Source: a virus | Length of the DNA: 36,649 nt | Reading direction: 5' to 3' (one strand) | Virus record (IMG/VR): IMGVR_UViG_3300045999_008604 | Location: 1-36,649 of that record | In this document: positions 1 through 5,540 of the stretch, in pieces | How the letters are laid out: every line of letters begins with the position of its first letter | How positions within the stretch are numbered: position 1 is the first letter of the stretch | Notes under the pieces: model-generated | Databases searched by the model: none | Seen by the model: only the letters and a program-made list of their open reading frames with translations | What the model was told of the DNA's origin: nothing | Program-made: the position numbers and the translations under genes

Positions 1-185
1 AAGAGAGCTTGAATTAAAATTCCCACTCAAACCCCTTCTTATACTACCTTTACGCATATTACTAATAAGAGTTTTACACCTAAAAGCGCTGCGCTAACCA
101 ACAATATTGCAAAAAAAGCAAAAATTTTTGGGAGAGCGCCAAATAAAAGCGATTTTTCGTTATGCGCGGCGGCGCGAAAACGAAA

Positions 186-221
186 GTTCAAAAAATTTCT
201 ACTAAATGGCCAAATAAAGGA
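186..221 (+). repeat. Plus-oriented intergenic repeat, copy 1
   Basis: The core reads AAAAATTTCTACTAAATGGC followed by CAAATAAAGGA. It recurs at 527-562 and, more diverged, at 2381-2413. In the third copy it lies directly after a plus-strand gene and just before the CCAGGG palindrome, so it may be the plus-strand counterpart of the 3' cassettes. Function unknown. Confidence 0.55.
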
Positions 222-297
222 AACACAAAAAGCCTCATGTTATAGAGGCGGAGTGGGGCTTAAGCAAGTACATTAAAGTTTTTTAGTTTATTAAGGA

Positions 298-422
298 TAC
301 CGAATTATTTTTTTAATGATGAACCGCTAGGCCCCCAGCATTGCCCACACGTAGCGGGTTACCAAAGGAGCGATGATTACAGTGCTCTGCCTTTCATCAC
401 CAAGAAGCTAATTGTATCGGTA
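298..422. ncRNA. Candidate structured RNA (three-stem fold)
   Basis: Three nested or adjacent stems can be drawn. TACCGA (298-303) pairs with TCGGTA (417-422). AACCGCTA (322-329) pairs with TAGCGGGTT (352-360) with one bulged G. AAAGGAGC (364-371) pairs with GCTC plus CCTTT (384-394) around a small bulge. Together they give a junction of two hairpins closed by an outer stem. No tRNA, tmRNA, RNase P or known riboswitch is recognised, and the transcribed strand is unknown. Tentative, because short stems arise easily by chance. Confidence 0.3.
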
Positions 423-526
423 AGTTTCTTTTGTATTATCTTAGGGGGTCTGTCTAACCCTTACGAGCCCAATTTAAAAACAATACAAATTCCACTTACA
501 AATAATATTACACGAAATAAATAAAA

Positions 527-562
527 GTTCCAAAAATTTCTGCTACAGAGCCAAATAAAGGA
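527..562 (+). repeat. Plus-oriented intergenic repeat, copy 2
   Basis: Second copy of the repeat at 186-221, sharing AAAAATTTCTGCTA and GCCAAATAAAGGAG. It is followed at about 575 by a truncated GCCAGG, in the order of the intact unit at 2381-2440. Confidence 0.55.
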
Positions 563-766
563 GTTTAGCTTTTGCCAGGTAACCGTCATCGCACGATCCT
601 TTTTGTGTTTTTACTAACACAACGAAACAAAACTTGCTTTTACTAATAGAACAAAAACAAAAGATTTGAATAGATTAGCCGCGATTTAAAAAGATCTCAA
701 GACAAAAGAAAACATTTCGCGCTTTTTGAGTGCATCTATTTTTTTGATTAAAAGTCCAGGCACCTG

Positions 767-794
767 TTGACATCCCCATTTTTTCTGATATAAA
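767..794 (+). promoter_or_regulatory. Sigma70-type promoter of the AT-hook gene
   Basis: TTGACA (767-772), 16-bp spacer, TATAAA (789-794), then 10 nt to the ATG at 805. The predicted 5' leader is only about 3-4 nt and has no Shine-Dalgarno motif. Confidence 0.75.
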
Positions 795-804
795 TGTAAT
801 CACT

Positions 805-1107
805 ATGAACAACCAATTGAACAGCCCCGAATCCTACGAAGTCTCCAACACCAAGCGTGGACGCGGTCGCCCGAAAGGCAGCAACAGCTTCGCGCACGTG
901 CAGATCAAGCAGTTGCTCACTATGCTGAATGAAGAAGCAGTAGTTCCTGTCTCTAGCATCTGGCTCCGTGACACACTCGGTCTGGCCGTTGAGCCTCCAG
1001 TGGTTCGGACCATTACCAATCACGAAACCCCCATCATCCAAAACCAAGCAGAAGAAAAAGTAGAGTTCCATGTAGAGAACTTCGAAGAAAGCAACTGCCC
1101 ATTTTAA
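805..1107 (+). CDS. Small AT-hook protein
   Basis: A 100-aa protein not recognised as a named family. Residues 18-26 read RGRGRPKGS, a classical AT-hook core (RGRP flanked by basic residues) that binds the minor groove of AT-rich DNA. The rest has a short helical segment (VQIKQLLTMLNEEA) and an acidic C-terminal tail. The start is fixed by a strong promoter ending 10 nt upstream. It is the first gene of the plus-strand block and precedes the RuvB-like gene by 42 bp, which has its own promoter. A nucleoid-like or regulatory DNA-binding role is plausible but is inference from one short motif. Confidence 0.7.
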   Translation: MNNQLNSPESYEVSNTKRGRGRPKGSNSFAHVQIKQLLTMLNEEAVVPVSSIWLRDTLGLAVEPPVVRTITNHETPIIQNQAEEKVEFHVENFEESNCPF

Positions 1108-1114
1108 TTTGCGG

Positions 1115-1142
1115 TTGACTTCTCATTAAAAATTGCTATTAT
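1115..1142 (+). promoter_or_regulatory. Leaderless-type promoter of the RuvB-like gene
   Basis: TTGACT (1115-1120), 16-bp spacer, TATTAT (1137-1142), then 7 nt to the ATG at 1150. The transcription start should fall on or beside the start codon. Confidence 0.75.
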
Positions 1143-1149
1143 TTGCTAT

Positions 1150-2070
1150 ATGTTTGACAACCTCATAGGCCAACAAGAAATCAAGCGTCAGTTACAATTC
1201 TACTCTGACTCTTTCAAGCGTACCAGCACAGTTCCCTTCATCCTCCTGAACGGAGCTAAGGGGCTGGGCAAGACCGAATTCCTCAAGGCATTCAGCAAGA
1301 CTTTGCTCAAGGAAGATGGTAAGCCCCGCCCCATGCTGGAGCTTAACTCTTCCACAATCAAGAACAATCAAATGTTCTTTGAGCAGATCTTCATCCCCAT
1401 CGTACAAAACAACGAGATTACTTTGTTCTTTGATGAGTGCCATGCTCTGCCCAATGATTTGGTTATGGCTCTTTTGTCTATCACCAATACTGAGCGCAGT
1501 CCATTAAAAGAATTTAATTGGCGCGAATATACTTTCTTGTTTGATTTCCGCAAAATCTCCATCATCTTTGCTACAACTGAACTCGACAAGATGTTTGCGC
1601 CTCTTAAAGATCGCCTCACTATTCTTGATTTCAAACCGTACAAAAAAGAAGAGCTGTCTCAGATTATCCAAGGTCGCCTTGAAGATGTGGAGTTTGAAGA
1701 TGGGGTTCTTGAGGACATCGCCAGCACCACTCGTGGCAATGCCCGCTCTGCGGTTAAGCGTGCAAAAGAAATTGAAATGTTTTGTGAATCGCGTAACAGC
1801 AATTTATTCCTGCGTGAAGAATGGAATGAGCTTCGCAACATTCTTGGCATTAAGCCTTTAGGACTCACCAACACCGAAGTGCAGGTTCTTCAAATTCTCA
1901 GTGAGCGCGGCCCATCTACCCTTCAGACCATCGCGGCTATTACGGGCATGAGTCGGACTGCTATTCAAAAAGATGCAGAACTTTATCTTCTTCAACGTGG
2001 TCTAATGAAGATCAATGGCGTAAGAGAAATCACGAAAGATGGACTTGCAATCGTAAAAGAGTTGGAATAA
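1150..2070 (+). CDS. RuvB-like AAA+ ATPase (Holliday junction branch migration type)
   Basis: A 306-aa AAA+ ATPase resembling bacterial RuvB, which drives branch migration of Holliday junctions as a hexamer; RuvB is usually about 330-350 aa. Visible are Walker A GAKGLGKT (35-42), Walker B TLFFDECHAL (91-100), a sensor 1 region ATTELDKM (141-148), PLKDRL (151-156) with a possible arginine finger, a sensor 2 region GNARSAVKR, and a C-terminal winged-helix segment after 'LGLTNTEVQVLQIL' that matches RuvB architecture. No RuvA or RuvC is seen nearby, so it may act with host RuvA or with phage proteins elsewhere. A clamp-loader or helicase-loader role cannot be excluded. Confidence 0.8.
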   Translation: MFDNLIGQQEIKRQLQFYSDSFKRTSTVPFILLNGAKGLGKTEFLKAFSKTLLKEDGKPRPMLELNSSTIKNNQMFFEQIFIPIVQNNEITLFFDECHALPNDLVMALLSITNTERSPLKEFNWREYTFLFDFRKISIIFATTELDKMFAPLKDRLTILDFKPYKKEELSQIIQGRLEDVEFEDGVLEDIASTTRGNARSAVKRAKEIEMFCESRNSNLFLREEWNELRNILGIKPLGLTNTEVQVLQILSERGPSTLQTIAAITGMSRTAIQKDAELYLLQRGLMKINGVREITKDGLAIVKELE

Positions 2071-2088
2071 AATTTCCCCCCAACACGT

Positions 2089-2112
2089 GCCTCCGCCCAT
2101 CTGGGCGGAGGC
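2089..2112 (+). terminator. Hairpin after the RuvB-like gene (possible attenuator)
   Basis: A perfect 10-bp stem GCCTCCGCCC/GGGCGGAGGC with a 4-nt loop, followed only by TTTAGG. It sits between the RuvB-like gene and the next ORF. The weak T-tract suggests partial termination or 3'-end protection rather than full termination. Confidence 0.55.
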
Positions 2113-2119
2113 TTTAGGC

Positions 2120-2374
2120 ATGCACATACTTCAAATTATCGTCAATACTGAACAACCCAAGCTTGTTCATGTCATATATAACCATGAACAGAAAACAGCT
2201 GTGCGCATGGCCATTTTTGAGTTTGACGCAGAGAAGGAAAATGCGCAAGAGATTGATTACGAAGAATTTCCGTTTTTGGTCAAGTCCACGCTTAAGATCG
2301 TTCAAGCCTACATCGAAAACCTAGAAGAACTCAATGACATAGAAGAAGAAACAGAAGGTCAAGAAGAAATCTAA
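2120..2374 (+). CDS. Small acidic protein, unknown function
   Basis: An 84-aa protein with a beta-rich N-terminus (MHILQIIVNTEQPKLVHVIY) and a glutamate-rich C-terminal tail. No family recognised. A GTG at 2087 would add 11 residues, but that extension is encoded by the palindromic hairpin at 2089-2112, so the ATG at 2120 is preferred. No promoter is seen directly upstream; it is probably expressed by read-through from the RuvB-like gene. A repeat, the CCAGGG palindrome and a terminator follow. Confidence 0.6.
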   Translation: MHILQIIVNTEQPKLVHVIYNHEQKTAVRMAIFEFDAEKENAQEIDYEEFPFLVKSTLKIVQAYIENLEELNDIEEETEGQEEI

Positions 2375-2380
2375 AAATTT

Positions 2381-2440
2381 TTAAAAATTTTACTAAATAA
2401 GGCTAAATAAGGGAGGAGTCGTGCCAGGGCCACCCCTGGC
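2381..2440 (+). repeat. Plus-oriented 3' cassette: diverged repeat plus CCAGGG palindrome
   Basis: A third copy of the plus-oriented repeat (2381-2413) is followed by GCCAGGGCCACCCCTGGC (2423-2440). That palindrome is the reverse complement of the one in the minus-strand cassettes, so it has the same polarity relative to transcription: downstream of a gene, before a terminator. The GTCAA block found 8 nt beyond the palindrome in the minus-strand cassettes is absent here. Confidence 0.7.
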
Positions 2441-2459
2441 TCCAACCACACAAAAAGTA

Positions 2460-2488
2460 AGCCCCGCTTGTCGCGGGGCTTTTTATTA
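2460..2488 (+). terminator. Rho-independent terminator, possibly bidirectional
   Basis: AGCCCCGC (2460-2467), loop TTGTC, GCGGGGCT (2473-2480), then TTTTTATTATT. On the minus strand the same hairpin is followed by TTACTTTTT, so it could also end the convergent metalloprotease transcript. Confidence 0.85.
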
Positions 2489-2535
2489 TTTTTTATTTAT
2501 GAGGGCGTATGTTATTAGAACAAGTAGAACAAAAT

Positions 2536-3072
2536 TCATCTTCCGATCTTATCGCCAGTTTTTAGACTGATGATTTCGATATCTTCAACTTCTCCTCCTT
2601 GTTTAAGATTTTTTGTCATCGCGTCAAGGAGCAGAGAAGGTGAAAGCTGGTTTGAGTAAAACATCACATTGCCCGTGCGACCGTTTCGTATCGCATATTT
2701 TGTTTTATTCAAAGCACAGAGCCAACGATCTGAACTGAAGCATCTCTCTGGTGGGACTCCAAGTTTCTGCATCCACTTCTTCCAAGTGGCTCCGTGACCC
2801 CAACCCCCATCATACTCCCAATCGAGAGCGTGTGCCCATTCGTGTAGAATAGTTTCTTTGATTCGGGTAATGAAGTCGGGAGTGTTGCGATTGATGCGAA
2901 CCAAGTGACTGCTAAGTTCAATGTAGTTGCCTTTAGCGCGAGATATACCCGCTCTGCCCATTACCGTCCTCAGTCTATTATTCCACCTAAAAGTCCAAGC
3001 CCTGATAGCGGGATATTGATCTTTGAGTTCTGATGTGATTTCGTTGCAAAGGTTTTCAACTTGTTCGAGCAT
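2536..3072 (-). CDS. SprT-like zinc metalloprotease domain protein
   Basis: A 178-aa protein of the SprT-like family. HEWAH (77-81) gives the two zinc histidines and catalytic glutamate, and GHG (92-94) supplies a probable third histidine ligand after a DGGWGHG segment typical of the family. The C-terminal Cys-rich zinc ribbon of cellular SprT is not evident. Family members related to Spartan cleave DNA-protein crosslinks; the phage role is unknown. The ATG at 3072 is preferred over an upstream in-frame start because it lies 1 nt after the stop of the preceding gene (TAATATG), which points to translational coupling. It is the last gene of a three-gene unit started at 3462. Confidence 0.8.
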   Translation of the reverse strand: MLEQVENLCNEITSELKDQYPAIRAWTFRWNNRLRTVMGRAGISRAKGNYIELSSHLVRINRNTPDFITRIKETILHEWAHALDWEYDGGWGHGATWKKWMQKLGVPPERCFSSDRWLCALNKTKYAIRNGRTGNVMFYSNQLSPSLLLDAMTKNLKQGGEVEDIEIISLKTGDKIGR

Positions 3073-3073
3073 A

Positions 3074-3259
3074 TTATTCTTCGTCTCTGAATTTAATCTC
3101 GTCTTCGATATAGTCAAGCAAATTAAGCAGACCATCGATGCCCTCGCGCATTTCGTCCGTCCATTCGATGTTTTGATCCATCAACCAATAAAGCATTTGC
3201 TTTTGTTTGGCTAGATAAACGGGACAGATCGTGATTTCGATGTCGTGGAACTTTTCCAT
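3074..3259 (-). CDS. Small hypothetical protein
   Basis: A 61-aa protein (MEKFHDIEITICPVYLAKQK...) with an acidic C-terminal half, not recognised. The ATG at 3259 overlaps the stop of the upstream gene by one base (TAATG) and the gene's own stop lies 1 nt before the metalloprotease start. The tight coupling makes this start far better than one two codons upstream. It is probably helical; function unknown. Confidence 0.7.
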   Translation of the reverse strand: MEKFHDIEITICPVYLAKQKQMLYWLMDQNIEWTDEMREGIDGLLNLLDYIEDEIKFRDEE

Positions 3260-3462
3260 TAGCAAACAATGTTAGCAATGTTGGGGCGATTATTCAACCA
3301 TCCAGTTTCGTCTTCGTCAATCTCAAAAGAATCATCGACATAATGTTCGTCAGGATTGTTTACGGACAGTTCGGCAGCCAACTCTTTAGCTTCGTGCAAT
3401 GAGGTGGCTTCCACCTCAATCGTTCCGTGCAATTTGTATTCGTATGCAATGTAGTACTTCAT
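3259..3462 (-). CDS. Small hypothetical protein, first gene of the SprT unit
   Basis: A 67-aa protein (MKYYIAYEYKLHGTIEVEAT...). A beta-strand pair followed by an 'SLHEAKELAAEL' helix gives an alpha/beta layout like many small phage proteins; a DpnD/PcfM-like resemblance is possible but unproven. Translation should be leaderless from the promoter at 3469-3497, and the stop overlaps the next gene (TAATG). Confidence 0.7.
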   Translation of the reverse strand: MKYYIAYEYKLHGTIEVEATSLHEAKELAAELSVNNPDEHYVDDSFEIDEDETGWLNNRPNIANIVC

Positions 3463-3468
3463 GTTTGC

Positions 3469-3497
3469 AATGTAGTTTATGGCTTAGTGTTTGTCAA
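3469..3497 (-). promoter_or_regulatory. Leaderless promoter for the SprT unit
   Basis: Minus strand: TTGACA (3497-3492), 17-bp spacer, TACATT (3474-3469), 6 nt, ATG at 3462. The -35 box overlaps the end of the gene at 3498. Confidence 0.75.
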
Positions 3498-3674
3498 TTA
3501 AAATTGAACTTCCAGAACCAAATGATTCTCGTCAAGCACATCGTTTTCTTCAGTGAAAGAAAGACCAAAGACTTGAATGTATTCGTCGGTTTGGTGAAGA
3601 TATACTGTCGCCGTTTGTTGGAGGACTTCTTCGGGAAGACCCGAAAGATATTGGAGGAGTTGTTTATAGGTCAT
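3498..3674 (-). CDS. Small hypothetical protein downstream of tRNA-Arg
   Basis: A 58-aa protein from the ATG at 3674 (MTYKQLLQYLSGLPEEVLQQ...). A TTG at 3686 would add four residues. The family is not assigned; the helical start and the 'TATVYLHQTDEYIQVFGLSF' strands resemble other small phage proteins. It lies 19 nt after the 3' end of tRNA-Arg and has no clear promoter of its own, so it is likely part of the tRNA-Arg transcript and released by tRNA processing. Confidence 0.6.
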   Translation of the reverse strand: MTYKQLLQYLSGLPEEVLQQTATVYLHQTDEYIQVFGLSFTEENDVLDENHLVLEVQF

Positions 3675-3693
3675 AATTTTAAGCAATTAAAAG

Positions 3694-3770
3694 TGGCGTA
3701 CCCAGCAGGACTCGAACCTGCGACCAACGGATTAGAAATCCGTTGCTCTATCCAACTGAGCTATGGGTAC
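3694..3770 (-). tRNA. tRNA-Arg (TCT)
   Basis: A cloverleaf is drawn directly: acceptor GTACCCA/TGGGTAC, D-arm AGCTCAGTTGGATAGAGC, anticodon loop TTTCTAA giving TCT, T-arm with GGTTCGAGTCC, discriminator G and an encoded CCA. It reads AGA, a common arginine codon in the AT-rich late genes. Confidence 0.95.
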
Positions 3771-3783
3771 TTTCATGTAGGAG

Positions 3784-3811
3784 ATGGTATATGAAATCCT
3801 ACGAGTTGCAA
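3784..3811 (-). promoter_or_regulatory. Promoter for tRNA-Arg and the following ORF
   Basis: TTGCAA (3811-3806), 16-bp spacer, TACCAT (3789-3784). The tRNA 5' end follows 13 nt later. Confidence 0.65.
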
Positions 3812-3820
3812 CATTTATTT

Positions 3821-3883
3821 TCAAAAAATTACGCACATGGTGCGTAATAAGGACTTGACAGTTGGGACCAGGGGCGGCCCTGG
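3821..3883 (-). terminator. 3' cassette 1 (palindrome, GTCAA block, terminator)
   Basis: In transcription order: palindrome at 3883-3868 (CCAGGG..CCCTGG), 8 nt, GTCAA, then terminator stem ATTACGCAC/GTGCGTAAT (3848-3828, 3-nt loop) followed by a T-run. The first hairpin of the usual cassette lies at 3976-3999, separated from the palindrome by tRNA-Lys. Confidence 0.8.
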
Positions 3884-3889
3884 AAGTAG

Positions 3890-3961
3890 TGGACAGGATG
3901 AGACTCGAACTCATAACCAACGCCTTAAAAGGGCGCTGCTCTACCATTGAGCTACCTGTCC
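3890..3961 (-). tRNA. tRNA-Lys (TTT)
   Basis: Acceptor GGACAGG/CCTGTCC, D-arm AGCTCAATGGTAGAGC, anticodon loop CTTTTAA giving TTT, T-arm with AGTTCGAGTCT, discriminator A. No CCA is encoded, unlike tRNA-Arg and tRNA-Leu here. It reads AAA. It is embedded between the GC-rich hairpin at 3976-3999 and the cassette palindrome. Confidence 0.95.
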
Positions 3962-3975
3962 CTTTTGTGCCAGAG

Positions 3976-3999
3976 CCTCCCCCGCACTCGCGGGGGAGG
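3976..3999 (-). other. GC-rich hairpin between a three-gene unit and tRNA-Lys
   Basis: A perfect 10-bp stem CCTCCCCCGC/GCGGGGGAGG with a 4-nt loop and no T-tract. It holds the position of the first hairpin of the cassettes and may stabilise the mRNA 3' end or mark a processing site. Confidence 0.6.
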
Positions 4000-4033
4000 A
4001 TGGATGACACACGACTCACCTACTCAACAAAAA

Positions 4034-4321
4034 TTATCTTGCGGACTCGAAGCAATGCCCAGCGTGCGCGTCTAGGTACTGACGAATGGAACCAATGTTC
4101 GTCCATTGCACTTGCCTTTGCGCTCTTGCTTTCAGCCACGCTTCATCCCCAAGGGGATAGTAATCGCGAGAATGAAATTCTATTGCTTCAAATGCTTCTT
4201 CGAACTGCCGAAGAGCCTTCAACGCCTCAAAGTATTGATTGCCTAGTTTTTGACCAGAGTTCCCGTTCAAGTGAATCAATGGGAGCTGCATTTCGGGATT
4301 GTTTTCTGAAGCAATTGTCAT
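4034..4321 (-). CDS. Hypothetical protein, last gene of a coupled trio
   Basis: A 95-aa, mostly helical protein (MTIASENNPEMQLPLIHLNG...) with charged residues and no family assigned. Its ATG overlaps the stop of the preceding gene (ATGA at 4321-4318), so translation is coupled. It is followed by a GC-rich hairpin and tRNA-Lys, which may share its transcript. Confidence 0.7.
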   Translation of the reverse strand: MTIASENNPEMQLPLIHLNGNSGQKLGNQYFEALKALRQFEEAFEAIEFHSRDYYPLGDEAWLKARAQRQVQWTNIGSIRQYLDAHAGHCFESAR

Positions 4322-4599
4322 TTTTCTAAGTCAATTAGGACTTCGTTTTGGTTTAAGTAACTCAACAGAGAGTAAAACTGTGCGACAAGCATAGCATTAG
4401 AATCTTCTCTTGCAAGGATTTTTTTCGACACATCGAAGAATCTTTGAGGGGAAACAAGAGAATGATTGTTACAGCCCCAAACAAATTCATTTTCTTCTGC
4501 TAGTTGCATGTAAAACCAAGTATGCCACTCCGAAGGAAGAATTGCTGAGACGGGGATAATCTCAATGAATGAACTATTCTTTATGACTAAGTCTTTCAT
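4318..4599 (-). CDS. Hypothetical protein, middle gene of a coupled trio
   Basis: A 93-aa protein with several aromatic residues (SEWHTWFYMQLAEENEFVWG) and no recognised motif. It overlaps both neighbours by ATGA (start at 4599-4596, end at 4321-4318). No membrane segment is seen. Function unknown; the tight coupling suggests the three products work together or at fixed ratios. Confidence 0.7.
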   Translation of the reverse strand: MKDLVIKNSSFIEIIPVSAILPSEWHTWFYMQLAEENEFVWGCNNHSLVSPQRFFDVSKKILAREDSNAMLVAQFYSLLSYLNQNEVLIDLEK

Positions 4600-4811
4600 A
4601 GGTCAGATTGTTCTTCTTTGATAAAGTCCGCAATCATATCGTGAGTTTGAGACCAGTCAACAAAATGATTTGCTTTTTCTGCCAAGACTTCCCAATTATA
4701 ATCGTTCTCATCGAAGTCAAACGATTGTCCATCCCATGCCGCTAAGATGACGTTCGACACGCCTCTGTCACGCATTTCTTCTAAAATTTTGATAGCTCGG
4801 TCAATGTTCAT
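4596..4811 (-). CDS. Small acidic hypothetical protein, first of the trio
   Basis: A 71-aa protein (MNIDRAIKILEEMRDRGVSN...) with an N-terminal helix followed by an acidic 'FDFDENDYNWEVLAEKANHF' segment. This resembles small uncharacterised phage and plasmid proteins, but no name can be given. It should be translated leaderless, with the -10 box 6 nt upstream, and is coupled to the next gene by ATGA. Confidence 0.7.
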   Translation of the reverse strand: MNIDRAIKILEEMRDRGVSNVILAAWDGQSFDFDENDYNWEVLAEKANHFVDWSQTHDMIADFIKEEQSDL

Positions 4812-4817
4812 GTTTGG

Positions 4818-4845
4818 AGAATACCACGGTTTGATTGCGGCTCAA
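4818..4845 (-). promoter_or_regulatory. Leaderless promoter of the trio
   Basis: TTGAGC (4845-4840), 16-bp spacer, TATTCT (4823-4818), 6 nt CCAAAC, ATG at 4811. Confidence 0.75.
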
Positions 4846-4848
4846 GAT

Positions 4849-4944
4849 TTTTTTTAAAAAAAATTACGCACTCAGTGCGTAATAGTTGTTGACTCCTAAT
4901 GCCAGGGGCAGCCCTGGCGGCCTAACCACCTCATCCTGAGGTGG
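4849..4944 (-). terminator. 3' cassette 2, downstream of tRNA-Leu
   Basis: First hairpin CCACCTCA/TGAGGTGG (4944-4926), which overlaps the CCA end of tRNA-Leu; palindrome GCCAGGG..CCCTGGC (4918-4901); 8 nt; GTCAA; terminator ATTACGCACT/AGTGCGTAAT (4883-4863) with a single-base loop, followed by a long T-run on the minus strand. Confidence 0.8.
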
Positions 4945-5029
4945 TAGCTAAGGAGGGACTCGAACCCTCACGAGGATTGCTCCTCAACGGATTTTAAGTC
5001 CGTTGCGTCTGCCATTTCGCCACTTAGCC
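4942..5029 (-). tRNA. tRNA-Leu (TAA)
   Basis: Class II tRNA with a long variable arm (GAGGAGCAATCCTC). Anticodon loop CTTAAAA gives TAA; the acceptor GGCTAAG/CTTAGCT ends in a G-T pair, followed by discriminator A and an encoded CCA. It reads TTA, a leading leucine codon in the late genes. tRNA-Ile2 lies 15 nt upstream. Confidence 0.95.
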
Positions 5030-5044
5030 GAACGAAAAAGAAAG

Positions 5045-5117
5045 TGGGAACGGGGGGATTCGAACCCCCAACCAAGCGATTATGAGTCGCCTGCTCTGAC
5101 CATTGAGCTACATTCCC
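5045..5117 (-). tRNA. tRNA with CAT anticodon, probably Ile2 (reads ATA)
   Basis: Acceptor GGGAATG/CGTTCCC, anticodon loop CTCATAA, discriminator A, no CCA encoded. The anticodon arm and flanks (AGAGCAGGCGACTCATAATC, then GCTTGGT) match, from memory, E. coli tRNA-Ile2 rather than tRNA-Met. In Ile2 the C34 is changed to lysidine by TilS, giving ATA decoding. Met identity cannot be excluded by eye. It begins 7 nt after the stop of the upstream gene, implying an mRNA-tRNA cotranscript. Confidence 0.85.
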
Positions 5118-5123
5118 AAAAGC

Positions 5124-5453
5124 TTACAGTTCAAAAGCAAGAACATTATTTGGTTCCCCTCGGGGAATATAATCTTCATCTTCGCTTTCGAATAATGAGT
5201 ATCCTAGATAAGAAAGGGCAAAGTTGCAAGCATTTTCGTAAAGATAATCTTTGAAGGTGTGAATTTGTTCGCCAGAATCATCATCAACCAAAAAGTAATC
5301 TCTAACTTCATCATCTTTTGTTTTTGGTTCTACACGATAACCAAGATGGAAAAGAGCTTGTTCATCTGCACAGCCCGCTTTTTCTTCATTGTCAAGATAA
5401 AGTTCTTGCGTTTCTGTTTGTCTTTCGTCTGTTACAAGGATATATGACTTCAT
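5124..5453 (-). CDS. Hypothetical acidic protein cotranscribed with two tRNAs
   Basis: A 109-aa acidic protein (MKSYILVTDERQTETQELYL...) with alternating strand and helix segments. No family recognised. The in-frame start at 5492 is rejected because it includes the promoter; the ATG at 5453 lies exactly 6 nt from the -10 box. The stop is 7 nt before the tRNA-Ile2 5' end, so the unit is mRNA, tRNA-Ile2, tRNA-Leu, cassette 2. Confidence 0.7.
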   Translation of the reverse strand: MKSYILVTDERQTETQELYLDNEEKAGCADEQALFHLGYRVEPKTKDDEVRDYFLVDDDSGEQIHTFKDYLYENACNFALSYLGYSLFESEDEDYIPRGEPNNVLAFEL

Positions 5454-5459
5454 GTTTTT

Positions 5460-5488
5460 TTTATAAGCTAAGGGTAAAAGTTTGTCAA
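5460..5488 (-). promoter_or_regulatory. Leaderless promoter, gene plus tRNA-Ile2/Leu unit
   Basis: TTGACA (5488-5483), 17-bp spacer, TATAAA (5465-5460), 6 nt, ATG at 5453. It is close to the sigma70 consensus. Confidence 0.8.
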
Positions 5489-5540
5489 CCATTTTTTTTC
5501 AACGCTATACTCCAAACAAGCAGGACAATGAATAATTCAA

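Larger units (their letters stand above)
1..804. other. Gene-free left end with diverged repeats and foldable DNA
   Basis: No convincing gene is visible in these 800 bases. The stretch is AT-rich and stop-rich. It holds two copies of a 36-bp repeat (186-221 and 527-562), a partial relative near 124-147, a short hairpin at about 230-248 (GCCTC/GAGGC) and a foldable region at 298-422, both of the latter listed or noted separately. A truncated GCCAGG near 575 looks like a decayed copy of the CCAGGG palindrome used elsewhere in the window. The end of the stretch carries the promoter of the first gene. Confidence 0.6.

Noticed and set aside
1-240. Possible replication origin
   Set aside because: The AT-rich left end lacks a recognisable array of short direct repeats beyond the 36-bp elements; the evidence is too weak.
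2087-2119. GTG start upstream of the small acidic gene
   Set aside because: The extra codons come from a perfect 10-bp hairpin; the ATG at 2120 is more plausible.
3732-4019. Minus-strand ORF ending in a MKVPIAQLDRATDF-like peptide
   Set aside because: This peptide comes from translating tRNA-Arg; it is a known annotation artefact and the frame also crosses tRNA-Lys and cassette 1.
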